DNA from: Microstegium vimineum
Taxonomy: Eukaryota > Streptophyta > Magnoliopsida > Poales > Poaceae
Assembly (NCBI GenBank): GCA_022036555.1
Contig: CM039124.1
Location: forward strand, 52,477,882-52,541,881
Length of the DNA: 64,000 nt
Reading direction: 5' to 3'
The notes beneath the pieces are model-generated. The model did not search any database and had not been told where the DNA came from. It saw only the letters and a list, made by a program, of their open reading frames with translations. Both the position numbers and the translations under genes were made by a program. Positions 37,812 to 49,068 of this stretch are shown here, piece after piece; position 1 is the first letter of the stretch, and each line of letters opens with the position of its first letter.

Positions 37812-40060
37812 TGTAGGATCGAGATGACGAACTAGAGGGGGTGAATAGTCTTTTCTAAAAACTTAAGTGCAACGGCTAACCGAAACTATTGTGGAATTAA
37901 AACTATCGGTCTAGCCAAGACTACACCCCTCTATCTATTACTTTAGCACCTAGTAAAGATGACTATTATGCTAACTAAGGTGTCAAGCTAGAAAGCTCAC
38001 CTAAACAAGTCTAGGTTGCAAGGTCACACAAACCTAAACAACTAGTACTCTAAGCACACCAGAAGCTCCTACACATACTAGTAAGCAAAGCACAAAGCAC
38101 CTAAGCTCACTAGTAATACTTAATAGCAAGGCTACACAAGCCTAACTAGAGAGCTCAACTTACTTAGCTACACAAACTAAACAATGTGACTAACAAGGCT
38201 ACACAAGCCAATTAGTCACTCAAGATCTACTTCTATGCTACACAAGCTAAAAGGTAACTAGGCAAGCTACACAAGCTAAACTAGTTACAAGAGCAACAAC
38301 TAAACATTAGCACAAGTATGAGAATGTAAATACAAGCTAGTGATTTGAAGAATGCAAACCACCGAGAAGATGTACAAGGTTGACACGGTGATTTTTCTCC
38401 CGAGGTTCACTTAGTCGCCACCAAGCTAGTCCCTGTTGTGTCGACCACACACTTGGTGATTCGGCGGCTAATAGGCGTTCACAAGCTTAGCCCACTAACT
38501 CGGGCGCCGCAAGAATCCACCCAAAGTGAGGGTAGCTTAATGACACGCTCAACTAGAGTTGCTCTTCGCGATCTCTCGCGGGGCGAGCACAACACCCCTC
38601 ACAAGCGCTTCTCCGGAGCGCCGCACAATCTTCTTGCGCGCTTCGACGGAGCCTCAAACCACCAAGCCGTCTAGGAGGTGGCAACCTCCAAGAGTAACAA
38701 GCACTCCGGCTTGCAACACGATCACCTAGTGCCACACGATGCAATCTCTCAAAACAACGCACTAGAAATCGCTCTCTCACTCAATCGGATGAACACTATC
38801 GAAGTATGAGTGAGTTAGAGGGATCCCAAACCAAGCACACTAGAGGCAACAAATGTCCAAGGTGCTCTACCAGCCCCAAGGGCCGGCCAACAACTATTTA
38901 TAGACTAGCCAAACAAACTAGCCGTTTTCCCTCTTCACTGGGCTCGCTGCAGAGGGTCCGGACGAAATGAACAGTGCGGGTCCGGACCATGCTTCTTGCG
39001 CTCGGATCCTCCTAGCCGTTTGAAACGGCCGTTGGCGCTCTGCTCCGATCGCTACCACGTGCCTCCGAACGCAGCCAACAGTGCTGCACCGGACCATCAT
39101 GCTGCGTCCGGATGCGACACGGAGTCGTTACAGAGAGCTCCAACCTCCGGACGCAAGGTCCGGAGTTCACCGTCCGGACCAACAACTGCGTCCGGATCCT
39201 TACTGTTAGCACAACGCAGTCAGAGGGGGTGGCGTCCGGACGCATAACCAATGGTCCAAACCGCCCAAGCCCCTGCGTCCGGAGTCACCAGACTCGGCCA
39301 GACCTAGGGTTAGGTTCCGGACCCAAGCGCAATGGTCCGGACCCCCCTTTGCCCTTGCGTCCGGAACTCGGTTTTCAGCCGAGACTCCTCCGCACTTCTT
39401 CCTTTGCTTCTCCAGTGCTAACACAAATGTGTTCACCACCTTGTGCATGTGTGTTAGCATTTTCATAATATTTTTCAAAGCATTTTCACTTGCTCTTACC
39501 ACGCCACTCGATCCTAATGCATCGCAAAGTTAGATCGCTCACGGTGGCACTAGATAACAGATATGCAAACAAGTTTGCTCTTCTTGATAGTACGGTTATC
39601 TATCCTAAACCTGGTCATAATCTTCTCTACACACCTATGACCGGTGAAATGAAATGCCCTATGGTTATACATTTGCCTTGCGCATTCCATTACATCTTCT
39701 TTTCCAATGTTGATGCAACACATGCACCAACCACTTGTCAAATGATATGATCCACTTCATATCATCACATGACCGTGTTGATTCATCGATCTTGACCTCA
39801 CTTGCTCTTCACCGTTGCCTTGGTACATCGACGTCAAGCATCACCCGCTTGCCCTTCACATTTGCAACCGGTCCATCAAGCCAAACCTCATCTTGATTTT
39901 CTCCACCTTGATCACATGACTCCATGTCATGTCTCATGTGCAATAAGCTCCTTCATCACACAATCACATGTGAACTAATCTCTTGTGTATATATTACTTA
40001 AACATATATTAGTTCACCTAATTTGTCACTCAATTATCAAAATCACGCAAGCACCCTTCA
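37812..40060 (+). mobile_element. Solo LTR D, 2.25 kb
   Basis: Starts TGTAGGATCGAGATGAC and ends CACCCTTCA, flanked by the 5-bp duplication ACCGG (37807-37811, 40061-40065). No gag or pol sequence is present. The left third has irregular repeats of a GGCTACACAAGC motif (about 38030-38290). The middle (38950-39370) is packed with about a dozen TCCGGA palindromes. The edge agaggggGTGAATAG matches the edge of solo LTR C in the opposite orientation. Open frames inside it (for example 38438-38674, 39112-39468) are by-products. Confidence 0.75.
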
Positions 40061-42374
40061 ACCGGCCAGTGGAGGCTCCTACCTATAGTATAGTACGTCG
40101 TTTCCGCTCTGTCGTCGACCTGTTTGCAAGTTGCAACGCCAGAGCAGGTCAACCAATCTCCCATGATGTGCACTACTAATTAAAGCTCCCTCGTAGGCTT
40201 GGGACTTTGGATGTGTTTTGATGTGGGTCATGGGCATCCACGGTGATGTGCAGAGAGACGGCGACGTGCCGGGCGGCCGGTGTGTACGGACAACACCCAA
40301 CACCCAGGCTGGGTAGGGGCTCCCCGGTTGGCTACACGCTGCAGCCTCATGAGTTGCAGCAGTCGTGCACCAGCAGCTAGCGATTCTGTCTGTGTCAGGG
40401 AGAAAGCGGTGCAGTGCAGACTTGCAGTGATGGGGCTTCCGTTCCGGCGTTCCGGTTCCCTGCCAGCAAGGAAGGAAAACCATGCCGTCCCGATCTTCCC
40501 GTTGGCATCCGTGGAATCGTGTCGTGGTGGTGCCAGCCAGCCTGCCCTGCGCACGCTCTGGTCGCCTGACCGATCGACGACGCAGCAGCAGTGAGTGCTC
40601 CTGGCGCGGCCGTGGTCAATGCATGCTACGAGTAGTAGCTTTCACCCGCCCCGCCTGCCTACTGCTGCCATAGTTGGCGAGCTAGCAGAGCACTCGGCGT
40701 ACGTCCCCGGGAAGCGACGACGAATGGTTGCCGATGCCAGCCTAGCCTGCTGGAGTGACGGGCACGTGCCGACCCAAACAAACGACCCTCCACGAGGCAA
40801 CGCAACGAGCGCGCGGAGCGGCAGGTACCGCTTCAGATCGAGGAGCGATCGAGCGAATGGCAACGCCGCCCCACCCGTGCGCATCGGAGAAACGTGAAGG
40901 CCGAGCGGGCCGTTTTTTGGGTTGATAATCTGGTTGATGTTGTTTTTAACTATTTTTCTGTAATAGTGTTTCGGTGGCTGATAAGCCGAGCGATAAGTCA
41001 AGCGATAAGTTGCTCGATCGATCGGGCTGACAGGTTTTGAGTGATGGCGTACACTGACTGCACTGGTAGAGCTACTAGTAGGGAGACAGAGCACCAAGGC
41101 ACCACCAAACCCTCACAAAATTAAGAGCAATTACTGGATCTACCACAAAGCGTACGCACTGGTGCACTACCGAAGGAGAGCAGGACCGTGTGGGGAGGAG
41201 GATTCTGCAACGTTTACAGGCCAGCCTTTGGACGATCCTATTCCTTTCCCTTCGGTGGCGACAAAGACGAGGTCAAGCAATAGTACGTCTCTTCTCACAT
41301 CACATGCACGCACGAGAAACCAATATGACTGGATTTATGGCTTCCAGAGCAAGAGACCGGACCGGTCCCGGCGACGCGACGAGGCAGGCACACATGCACA
41401 TGCACTACGGCTACGAGATGAACGCTACGCGACATGGGGTTTGTGCGCGGCGACCTGCTGCTTTTACGCGCGAGTGGGCACGGGATCGACCGAGCGGCCG
41501 GCGCGCGGCGGCAGTGAGTGAACGCAGGTCAAACTATTGGCAGAACAGTTGTTGTTAGGGCCGGGCCGTGCCGTGTCGTCGGTCGGGTGTTCCTGTCATC
41601 CTGCTGTGGCTGTGAGGCGGATGCGGCGTGAGTGGGAGCAGTTGAGCTGAACAAGCCTTCCGCGCTCCCGGGAGGGACCATCGTCATATGAATCTGCCGG
41701 CTTCATGATGGGCAATGGCAGCGACAGCAAGTGGCACAACAGGCTTCAGAATTCTGAATTTCTGGAACAGAGATGGCTTCTTTATAGTTGGGCCGAGATG
41801 CACCACCACCTCTACGACAGCCCACTATATGGGCCGAGATACACAACAACCTTCTACGACGGCCCATATGGACCTGCCACTAGTTGAGCCGATATACACA
41901 ATAACCTTCTACGACGCCCCATAGTGGGCTGACTTTATATCGGTTTTATCAGGACTGGCAATCGTCTCCACTTGCTGACACGGCACCGTCGCCACGTAGA
42001 CGTAGCCAGGCTATAGCCCAGAAGCTCTACTGTCTACTCTGTACTTTCTTCTCTTCGTTCTAAACCTGTTTTTATTTTAAAAAATAACTTTAACTAATTT
42101 ATATAAAAACATTAATATTATGATATAAATTAAATATCATTACATAGATCATTAAATGATCTATTTTCATAATAAATTTATTTATAGATATATAAATGTG
42201 ACATGTATTTTCTATAAATATAGTTAAATTATGGCACATAAATAAAAAAAAAGTACATCTATTCTAGGAGGGAGTATGTACTAGTCTGCTAATGAGGACG
42301 GAAGATTTATTTATTCCATGCCAAGGAAATGTTTACAGTTGCTAGTGTGTGGTCTTCGTCCTACAAAAGTGGTA
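40061..42374. other. Intergenic, no gene recognised
   Basis: 40.1-41.7 kb is GC-rich, with many overlapping open frames and no domain. 41788-41935 contains a three-copy tandem motif (listed separately). 42050-42277 is AT-rich, beginning CTCTTCGTTCTAAACCTG and ending CTAGGAGGGAGTA, and looks like a decayed Stowaway-type MITE. Confidence 0.5.
41788..41935. repeat. Three diverged tandem copies of a GGGCCGAGAT...CTACGAC motif
   Basis: Units starting near 41790 (GGGCCGAGATGCACC), 41831 (GGGCCGAGATACACA) and 41884 (TTGAGCCGATATACACA) each contain CTACGACRSCCCA about 30 bases later. The spacing is about 41-53 bp. The function is unknown. Confidence 0.75.
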
Positions 42375-42634
42375 CTCCCTCCGTTCCAAATTATAAGACA
42401 TCCCAAGAATCTTGGAGAGTCAAACTATCTCAAGTTTGACTAAATTGATATGATAATATAATAACATTTATGATGTCAAATGAGCATCATTAGATTCGTT
42501 ATCAATTATATTTTCATAATATGTTTATTTGATGTCATAAATATTTATAGTTTTTTCTATAATTGTTGATCAAACTTGACATACTTTGACTTTTCAAGAT
42601 TCTTGGAATATCTTATAATTTGAGACGGAGGGAG
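42375..42634. mobile_element. Stowaway MITE copy 1 (260 bp)
   Basis: Begins CTCCCTCCGTTCCAAATTAT and ends ATAATTTGAGACGGAGGGAG, with TA on each side (42373-42374, 42635-42636). It lies about 80 bp beyond the stop codon of the MDH gene, so it may contribute to its 3' UTR or terminator. The copy at 48807-49066 has the same length. Confidence 0.95.
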
Positions 42635-42711
42635 TATTAGAGAGCACTATACCACAACACTCTTACATCTATGTACGGTCCGGATCTAAGGGACGATCCC
42701 TTCGTACCACT

Positions 42712-45700
42712 TCACTTGTTCATGAAAGCGATGCCCTTTTGAATGCTCTCACTCAATTCCTTCTTTGCCGCTTCCAGACCAGCTCTGTTTCCCAGAGACC
42801 GAAGAAGCATTAGGTCAATGAATTTCAGAGAATCGAGAGAATTCATCATCTAACAATTTTGACGCAATGGAACCACATTATTAAGCGACAGAGTGTGTAT
42901 AGCAAGGGTACCTCTCAAAATCATTCAAAGGTCCAAGCGGGAGGATCTCCTCGGCTCCACCACGGCCAAGCCTCACTTTTGAGGCAAAGAACGGCAGTTC
43001 TGTCACCTGATGCCAAATAGAAAAACGGAGATAAATACAGCCCTGTGGAACTAAGAAAAAACGTCGATGTTTGGATGATATGTGAAGGAGAAATATACAG
43101 ATTTCATGTAAGTATACCTCGGATGCAACATATGAGCATTCCACAATGCCAGCATCGCCCCGCATAGCTCGCAAGCATGCATCACCGAATTTTGCAGCAG
43201 CAAAAGCCTGGGTTTTTTCTTCCGTTAGTATGGAGACTAAACTTTTGATTACCTAAAGTAAGCTATCATGTATAATATAACCTACCATTGACAGAGTCGC
43301 AGAGCCTGATCCAGCCTTTGCCTGAAATCAATGAAAGCAATGTTCATTACTCATACATTTTTTTCAGTTAACTGGACATTACTTCAGGAAGCAGTAAAAA
43401 AAGGACTCGTGGCAGATTCGGAGATGCATAATGCATCAGGATATTCAACTTCAGGTATGCAATTTTGAGTGATGAATGACATCATCAATTTCATTGTGGT
43501 TGTTTAAAGCCATTAAGTTACATTTGCGATGTTTTCCTTAAACTCGTATTAACTATTGAGAAATTGTTACAACTAATGTGTAATGCACAAGGGTATGCAA
43601 AAGGGTATGCCGTAGGCCTTCAGCTAGAAAAACCGCATTGCTTATCAATGTTGCAACCACAGGTAGCCCTCACAATTCAAGCATGGCCAAATACTTAGTC
43701 TTGCTGTCTCGACTCCCGGCAATAAAACAAGTACATTAAACTAAAATCAGCCAATTTATTGACATAAATCATATATACATGACAGCACTGGAAGATGGAT
43801 TTGCACTATATATTTCTCCAATAACAACATCACTATGTGAGCTTTATGCAGAGAACATAATACATACATAATATATGTATCAGTTAAAGATGCATGTTCA
43901 CCAAATGTTTGATGGACAAAAAATCGATCATGTAAAACTCATCTCTGTTTTGGCAGAGAATATCAGATGAAGAGGTTAGACTGTAGCAGAGCAATATTTG
44001 TTATATTGGTTTTGTTAGACCTAACTTCAGGCAGTAAAGTCAAATAGCATTGTACCTCCACAACTTCTGTGCCACCATTCTGTATGCGGTCTGTCAAATA
44101 TTTCATTTCATCCTGAGTGAATGAGCTTGGAGGTGTGACCTGCAGATAAACAGGTTTCAAATCAGCACCTAGTAGTGTCATAGAAGCTAGATAATATTTC
44201 AATATTAACATTCCCATGGGATGAAATCAGCATATGATCAGTACCTGGGAGAGGAGGGGCAATATAGTTACCCCAGCATGGCCACCAACAACAGGGACAC
44301 TGACATCCCTTGGATCAACTCCAAGCACTTCGGCCTACAATATGCAATATGAAGCAGAAATGCAAATTACCAATTGAGAATTACAATGACCCTACTAGAG
44401 TACACCTTCATATGGAATCTTATGTTAGTTTAGTTATGTCTGAAACTTTCTAGATATATCTCTTTTGTGCTAGTTGCCTGTCTCTGAGACAGTGATCAGG
44501 TTAGCTAGTTGGTTGCCTCATATCTGAACATGTTCTCTTCGTTCTGTCCCTTCTGAAAACTGATGTATTTCCGTTTATCGATAAATGGGAATGGAGGATG
44601 GCCTTCGTGTGGAAAAAAAAAGACCCTACTAGAGTACACAAGTATTCCAGGTTCTTAAGAGATGCTATGTATTAGGCTTCATACCACAAAAGTGTTAGCC
44701 CTCGCAACATCGAGCGTTGTCACTCCAAGAAGACGCTTGGGATCATAAGTTCCAGCTTTCTTGAAAACCTCAGCAGCAATGGGAACAGTTGAATTCACTG
44801 GGTTGCTGATCAAATTCACAATTGCATTAGGACAGCATCTTGCAACGCTTTCACAAAGTGTACGGACAATCCCAGCATTTTTGTTGAATAAATCGTCCCT
44901 TGTCATTCCTGGTTTCCTAGGGAGACCAGCTGGTATGATTACAAGGTCCATTCCTGTAAGTGCTGCATCAAGCTGCTGTGCCCCAAGGAAGCCACGGACC
45001 TGAAAAGAAGTTTTGCCAAAGTTATTAGGTGGACTAAGTGGATGTTCGCATTTGAAGTTTTTTGCCCCTAGGTAATTTGGGCCAAGGAAACAGTGGGAGG
45101 TCAAATACGTTTTTTAAGAGATAGTCTGTTTACACTATTTTTTTTTCTTTTCAAACTCCAGAGAGTAATTGTATTTTTTTCCCTTTTCTTTTCTTTTAGG
45201 CATTACAGACACCAAGACCTGAACTATATACTCAATTGGCATATGTAACGTACAGAAGTTCTAGTTGGTTTTCTTTTAAGTACAACAACAAATGTTGTGA
45301 ACGGTGTACTGAAAACATCAGTCACCACAATAATCAGCTTTCAAACTCCACAGAGTAATTTGTGCCCTTTTTTTCACTTTTCATTGTGCTATGTTTCTTT
45401 TAGGCATTACAGACACCAAGACCTGAACTATATGCTCAATTTACATATGTAAGGTAAATACAAATAGAAGTTCTAGTTGGTTTTCTTTTAAGTACAGCAA
45501 CAAATGTTGTGAAAGGTATTCTGAAAACATCAGTAGCCTAACCACAACAATCAGCGAACATAATGGTTGACAATAACAAGTAACATAATAGCCCATAATA
45601 ATAGTATAATGAGCTGGTGAAACCAACTAGAAGAAAATGAAAAAGCCGCAGAATTGGTCAATTGGGTGCCTATTGTGACAAATCAATCAATTAAGTGCCT

Positions 45701-46145
45701 AGCCTGCCAAATCCATCAGTTGGCACATAGAACAATCAAACGCTGCTGTCTTGCTGATTGTATAGCAGCAGCATCACAGAGGTTGTAGCCATCACTCCCG
45801 AAAGTACAGTACCACGGATCGAGGGGGTGAAAAGAGGGGAGAAAACGTTACCACAGCGCTGGTGTCCATGTGGCTGATGTCGGCTGTGACCCCGGGCGTG
45901 TTGACGACATCGTAGAGGTGGAGCACGGACACGAGAGGGTTCATCTTCATGAGCAGCGATAGCGGCTGCCCGATCCCGCCCGCGGCGCCCAGGATCGCGA
46001 CCTTGAAGCCCGGCGCGCCGCCCTTGGCGCGGCACACCGCGGGCCTCAGCGCGGACGCGCCTTCCTCTGTCTGCGGGCGCTGGGGGTTCAGGTGCGCGGC
46101 GAGGCGAGCGAGGCGGTGGGAGGGGGCGTTGGTGTCGGGCTGCAT
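42712..46145 (-). CDS. PMDH: Peroxisomal (glyoxysomal) NAD malate dehydrogenase
   Basis: Catalyses malate + NAD+ to oxaloacetate + NADH in peroxisomes/glyoxysomes, serving beta-oxidation, the glyoxylate cycle and photorespiration (family knowledge). Eight exons on the minus strand: 46145-45852, 44999-44685, 44334-44245, 44139-44056, 43321-43286, 43207-43118, 43006-42912, 42784-42712. Splice sites and phases were checked; 358 aa, the usual family length. The N-terminus has a PTS2 signal of the R-L-x5-H-L type at residues 11-19 (RLARLAAHL). The NAD-binding loop is GAAGGIG at 53-59; MDTSAVV, PRKPGMTRDDLF, NPVNSTVPI and GGHAGVTILPLL (catalytic His) are intact, and the end is KGIAFMNK. Introns carry a LINE tail and a tandem duplication. 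The start was chosen because the PTS2 lies immediately after it. A mitochondrial isoform is unlikely because the leader is PTS2 type. Confidence 0.95.
44406..44621 (+). mobile_element. 5'-truncated LINE tail in an MDH intron
   Basis: A 216-bp insert ending in A9, flanked by an exact 18-bp direct repeat beginning GACCCTACTAGAG (44388-44405 and 44622-44639). The last 60 bases (cgtttatcgataaatgggaa, then a ggccttcgtgtgg segment before the A tract) resemble 3' ends of plant LINEs. It lies in the intron between the second and third coding exons and is in the antisense direction to the gene. No coding capacity remains. Confidence 0.8.
45151..45532. repeat. 190-bp tandem duplication in the first MDH intron
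   Basis: Copies beginning tcaaactccasagagtaatt start at 45151 and 45341 and both contain GGCATTACAGACACCAAGAC and AGTTCTAGTTGGTTTTC, ending CTGAAAACATCAGT. They differ at numerous sites, so the duplication is older than the one in KIN-8A. Confidence 0.85.
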
Positions 46146-46505
46146 GGTGGCGGCTCCTAGTTCCGCGGAAGCCGGAGGGGAGGGGAGGGGAGGGGAGAGT
46201 GAGCTGCTGCTGCTCCAGGTGTTGGTGTTGGTTGATTGGCGCGATGCGGGTGGGGTTTTGATGGGGAAAAAGCTTCCCGTGTTTTTGGATGGTTCCGCCG
46301 TGCGTTATCCGGTGGCCTGTGGCTGCGGGCCGTCGCGGAATCGGGAGGCGGTGAGGCGGCGACGGCTCCCCGCCCTCTCTTTTCTCCGCAGTCCGCACTA
46401 CACTTGCCGGTGCGGCCGTATGCGCTCGAGCCTCGTTTTCGGCCTCGCATAGTTGGGAACTCCAACAATCTGACGTCTTGCAAGGTATCCAGAAAAAACA
46501 AAGGC

Positions 46506-47840
46506 CCTGGTCCTCATGTCACGAGTTACGAAGGTCTTTCACTCGCAGAGGTCAGAATCTCATGTCACGAGTGGATGAATTAATCGATCCGGTTACAGGT
46601 AGCTGGGACGAGGCCCTGGTAAGAGCAACATTCTGGGAGGAAGATGCAGAATGTATCCTATGCATTCCGCTTCATAAAGGTATGGGTGACGTGGTGGCAT
46701 GGCACTTTAACAATGATGGCCAATTCTCAGTGAGATCGGCCTACAGAGTGTTTATGGCGGACGAAAAATTGAGAAAGGAGAACAGAGGTGGAAGATCATC
46801 TTCTGGAACTGCACATCGAGTATATGATCCATTTTGGAACCGGCTCTGGAATTTGAACTATCCAAAAAAGATAACTCATTTCCTTTGGCGCCTTGGACAT
46901 AACAGCTTGACTCTCGGAGTTAACCTCAAAAGGAGAGGAATGCCTATAAATGCAAGCTGTGTGATGTGTGGGCGTTTGGACGAAGATGGAGCTCATCTGT
47001 TTTTCAAATGCAAGTGTATCCGAGCTGTGTGGGCAAGCTTGCAGCTGGACGCCGTGCGTGAAGACCTTGCAGCTTGTCTATCGGCTAGGGACGTTCTGGA
47101 GAAGGTGCTGAATATGGAATCAGGCTTACAAAGAAAGAAAGGTAGTAACTCTGTTATACCTCTGGTGGTCTGAACGGTGTGGGGTTAGAGAAGGGGAGCA
47201 ACCGAGGAATGCAAATAGCCTAGCAATCCTGGTCGGTTCCTATGCATCAGAATGGTCACCTATTGCGAGTCCTAGAGGTGTGACTGATCAAGGGAGACCA
47301 AAGAGGAGATGGACACCGCCGCCAGATGGTTCTATGAAGATCAACTGTGATGGAGCCTTTTCACAGACTATGAGATCGGGAGGTTGGAGTTTTGTGATTC
47401 GGGAATGGGATGGGGGTGTGGCGAGTTCAGGCTATGGTAAATTGAAAATGTTAGTGAAGCCTTCCATGTCGAGCTTGTGGCGTGCCTCCAAGGTGTCCAA
47501 CGTGCAGCTGATCTGGGGGTGCAGCAAATCATCCTTGAAACAGATCCTACAAGAGTTGTCCAAGCCGTTTATAACGATGATTACAACAGGTGTTCAGCTG
47601 GTGTCCTGATTTGGGAGCTCAGGTTCCTGCTTCGGAGTAATTTCAATGCTTTTTTTGTTGTTCATACTCCCGGTCTTGTAATTCGGTGGCAGATAGTCTT
47701 GCTGCTCTAGGAGCGAGTTTGAGTCCGGGTGCTGATCCGATCGTGGACAGTATTCCAAATTGTACTCGTGTGATGGTTGCCGACGATGTGGCGTCGTGTT
47801 ATGAGTAATGGAGAAGTCTTCCATGTTAAAAAAAAACAAA
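46506..47840 (+). pseudogene. 5'-truncated LINE 3' fragment (zf-RVT and RNase H)
   Basis: 46553-47170 encodes the C-terminal part of a plant LINE ORF2: ELIDPVTGSWDEALVRATFW, GDVVAWHFNNDGQFSVRSAY, NRLWNLNYPKKITHFLWRL and a zinc-binding CVMCGRLDEDGAHLFFKC. 47280-47700 continues, with frame changes, into an RNase H-like domain (MKINCDGAF...GGWSFVIREW). The 3' end has an A tract at 47828-47836. A 10-13 bp motif AAAAAACAAA(GGC) occurs at 46493-46505 and 47831-47843, a candidate target duplication, although its low complexity and overlap with the next element weaken it. The fragment begins about 360 bp upstream of the MDH start codon, so it bounds that promoter. Confidence 0.8.
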
Positions 47841-48754
47841 GGCGAAATAGCCATCTTTGTCCTTCAACTATTGTCGGAGGCTCACTTTGGTCCTCCAACT
47901 TTCAAAACGTCCAGTTTAGTCCCTAAACTATTCATCTGTGACTCGATCTCGTCCATTCCCATCAAATAGTCGCCACGTGTCCAGGCCTGAATGACAAAAG
48001 ACATTATTACCCTTGTCATCCTTTAGAAAGCTGCACAATCTTCACGGCGCCATGTCTCTGTTTTCCCACCGTTCCTGATTTCGCCACCGACAGCGCGAGG
48101 ACCTCAGGTCTATCATGTTTGTCATGTTCATAAACAAATTTAATATGTCTGTTATGTCTCATGTCTGATGTCCAAAAATAAATTTAACATAGCGTCAATA
48201 CCTCTTGTCTTATGCTCAAGTTTTTAACAATACAAATTCTAGTGTTCACAGAAATTAGCACCAATACCTCTTGTCTGATGCTCAAGTTTTTAACAATACA
48301 AATTCTAGTGTTCATGCTCAAGTTTTTAACAATACAAATTCTAGTGTTCACATAAATTCATTATGTGAACACTAGAATTTGTATTGTTAAAAACTTGAGC
48401 ATCAGACAAGAAGTATTGGTGCTATGTTAAATTTATTTTTGGACATCAGACATGAGAACAGACATATTAAATGTGTTTATGAACATGACAAACATGTGCG
48501 CTGCCGGTGGCAAAAAAAAGAAACGGTGGGAAAACAGAGACATGACGTCGTGAAGATTGTGCAACTTTCTAAAGGATGGCAAGGGTAATAATGTCTTTTG
48601 TCATTCAGGCCTGGACATATGGCTACTATTTGATAGGGATGGACGAGATCGAGTCACAGATGAATAGTTTAGGGACTAAAGTGAACATTTTAAAAGTTGG
48701 AGGACCAAAGTGAGCCTCCGACAATAGTTGGAGGACCAAAATGGCTATTTCGCC
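47841..48754. mobile_element. Mutator-like foldback element, 914 bp
   Basis: The two halves are inverse copies along their whole length: GGCGAAATAGCC at 47841 matches GGCTATTTCGCC at 48754, and GGTCCTCCAAC..., CCTGAATGACAAAAGACATTA and TTTTTAACAATACAAATTC all recur in reverse. The axis is near 48357 (GTTCACATAAATTCATTATGTGAAC). A 9-bp direct repeat AAAAACAAA flanks it (47832-47840, 48755-48763), matching Mutator-like elements. The left arm is longer because of tandem copies of a TGCTCAAGTTTTTAACAATA unit (about 48210-48355). It contains no transposase and is inserted directly at the A-rich end of the LINE fragment. Confidence 0.9.
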
Positions 48755-48806
48755 AAAAACAAAATACTACTCCGATGCATAGTTGGGAGTACTCTCTTAT
48801 AATTTA

Positions 48807-49066
48807 CTCCCTCCGTTCCAAATTATAAGACATCCCAAGAATATTGGAGAGTCAAACTATCTCAAATTTGACTAAACTTATATGAAAATATAATAACATT
48901 TATGATGTCAACTAAGTATCATTAGATTCGTTATCAATTATATTTTTATTGTATGCCTATTTGATATCATAAATCTTGGTAGTTTTCTCTATAATTATTA
49001 GTCAAGCTTGAGATGCTTTGACTCTCCAAGATTCTTAGGATATCTTATAATTTAGGACTGAGGGAG
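48807..49066. mobile_element. Stowaway MITE copy 2 (260 bp)
   Basis: Begins CTCCCTCCGTTCCAAATTAT and ends with the inverted GGGAG, flanked by TA (48805-48806, 49067-49068). It is the same family and the same length as the copy at 42375-42634, with scattered substitutions. The two copies bracket the MDH gene and its upstream transposon cluster. Confidence 0.95.
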
Positions 49067-49068
49067 TA

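Noticed and set aside
38030..39370. CRISPR-like spacing of short repeats in solo LTR D
   Set aside because: The repeats are irregular, 6-12 bp long, and lie in a plant LTR; there are no cas genes.
46441..48790. The shared 12-mer GCATAGTTGGGA on both sides of the LINE/foldback cluster as a target duplication
   Set aside because: A 12-bp match is expected by chance many times in 64 kb, and it does not abut either element.
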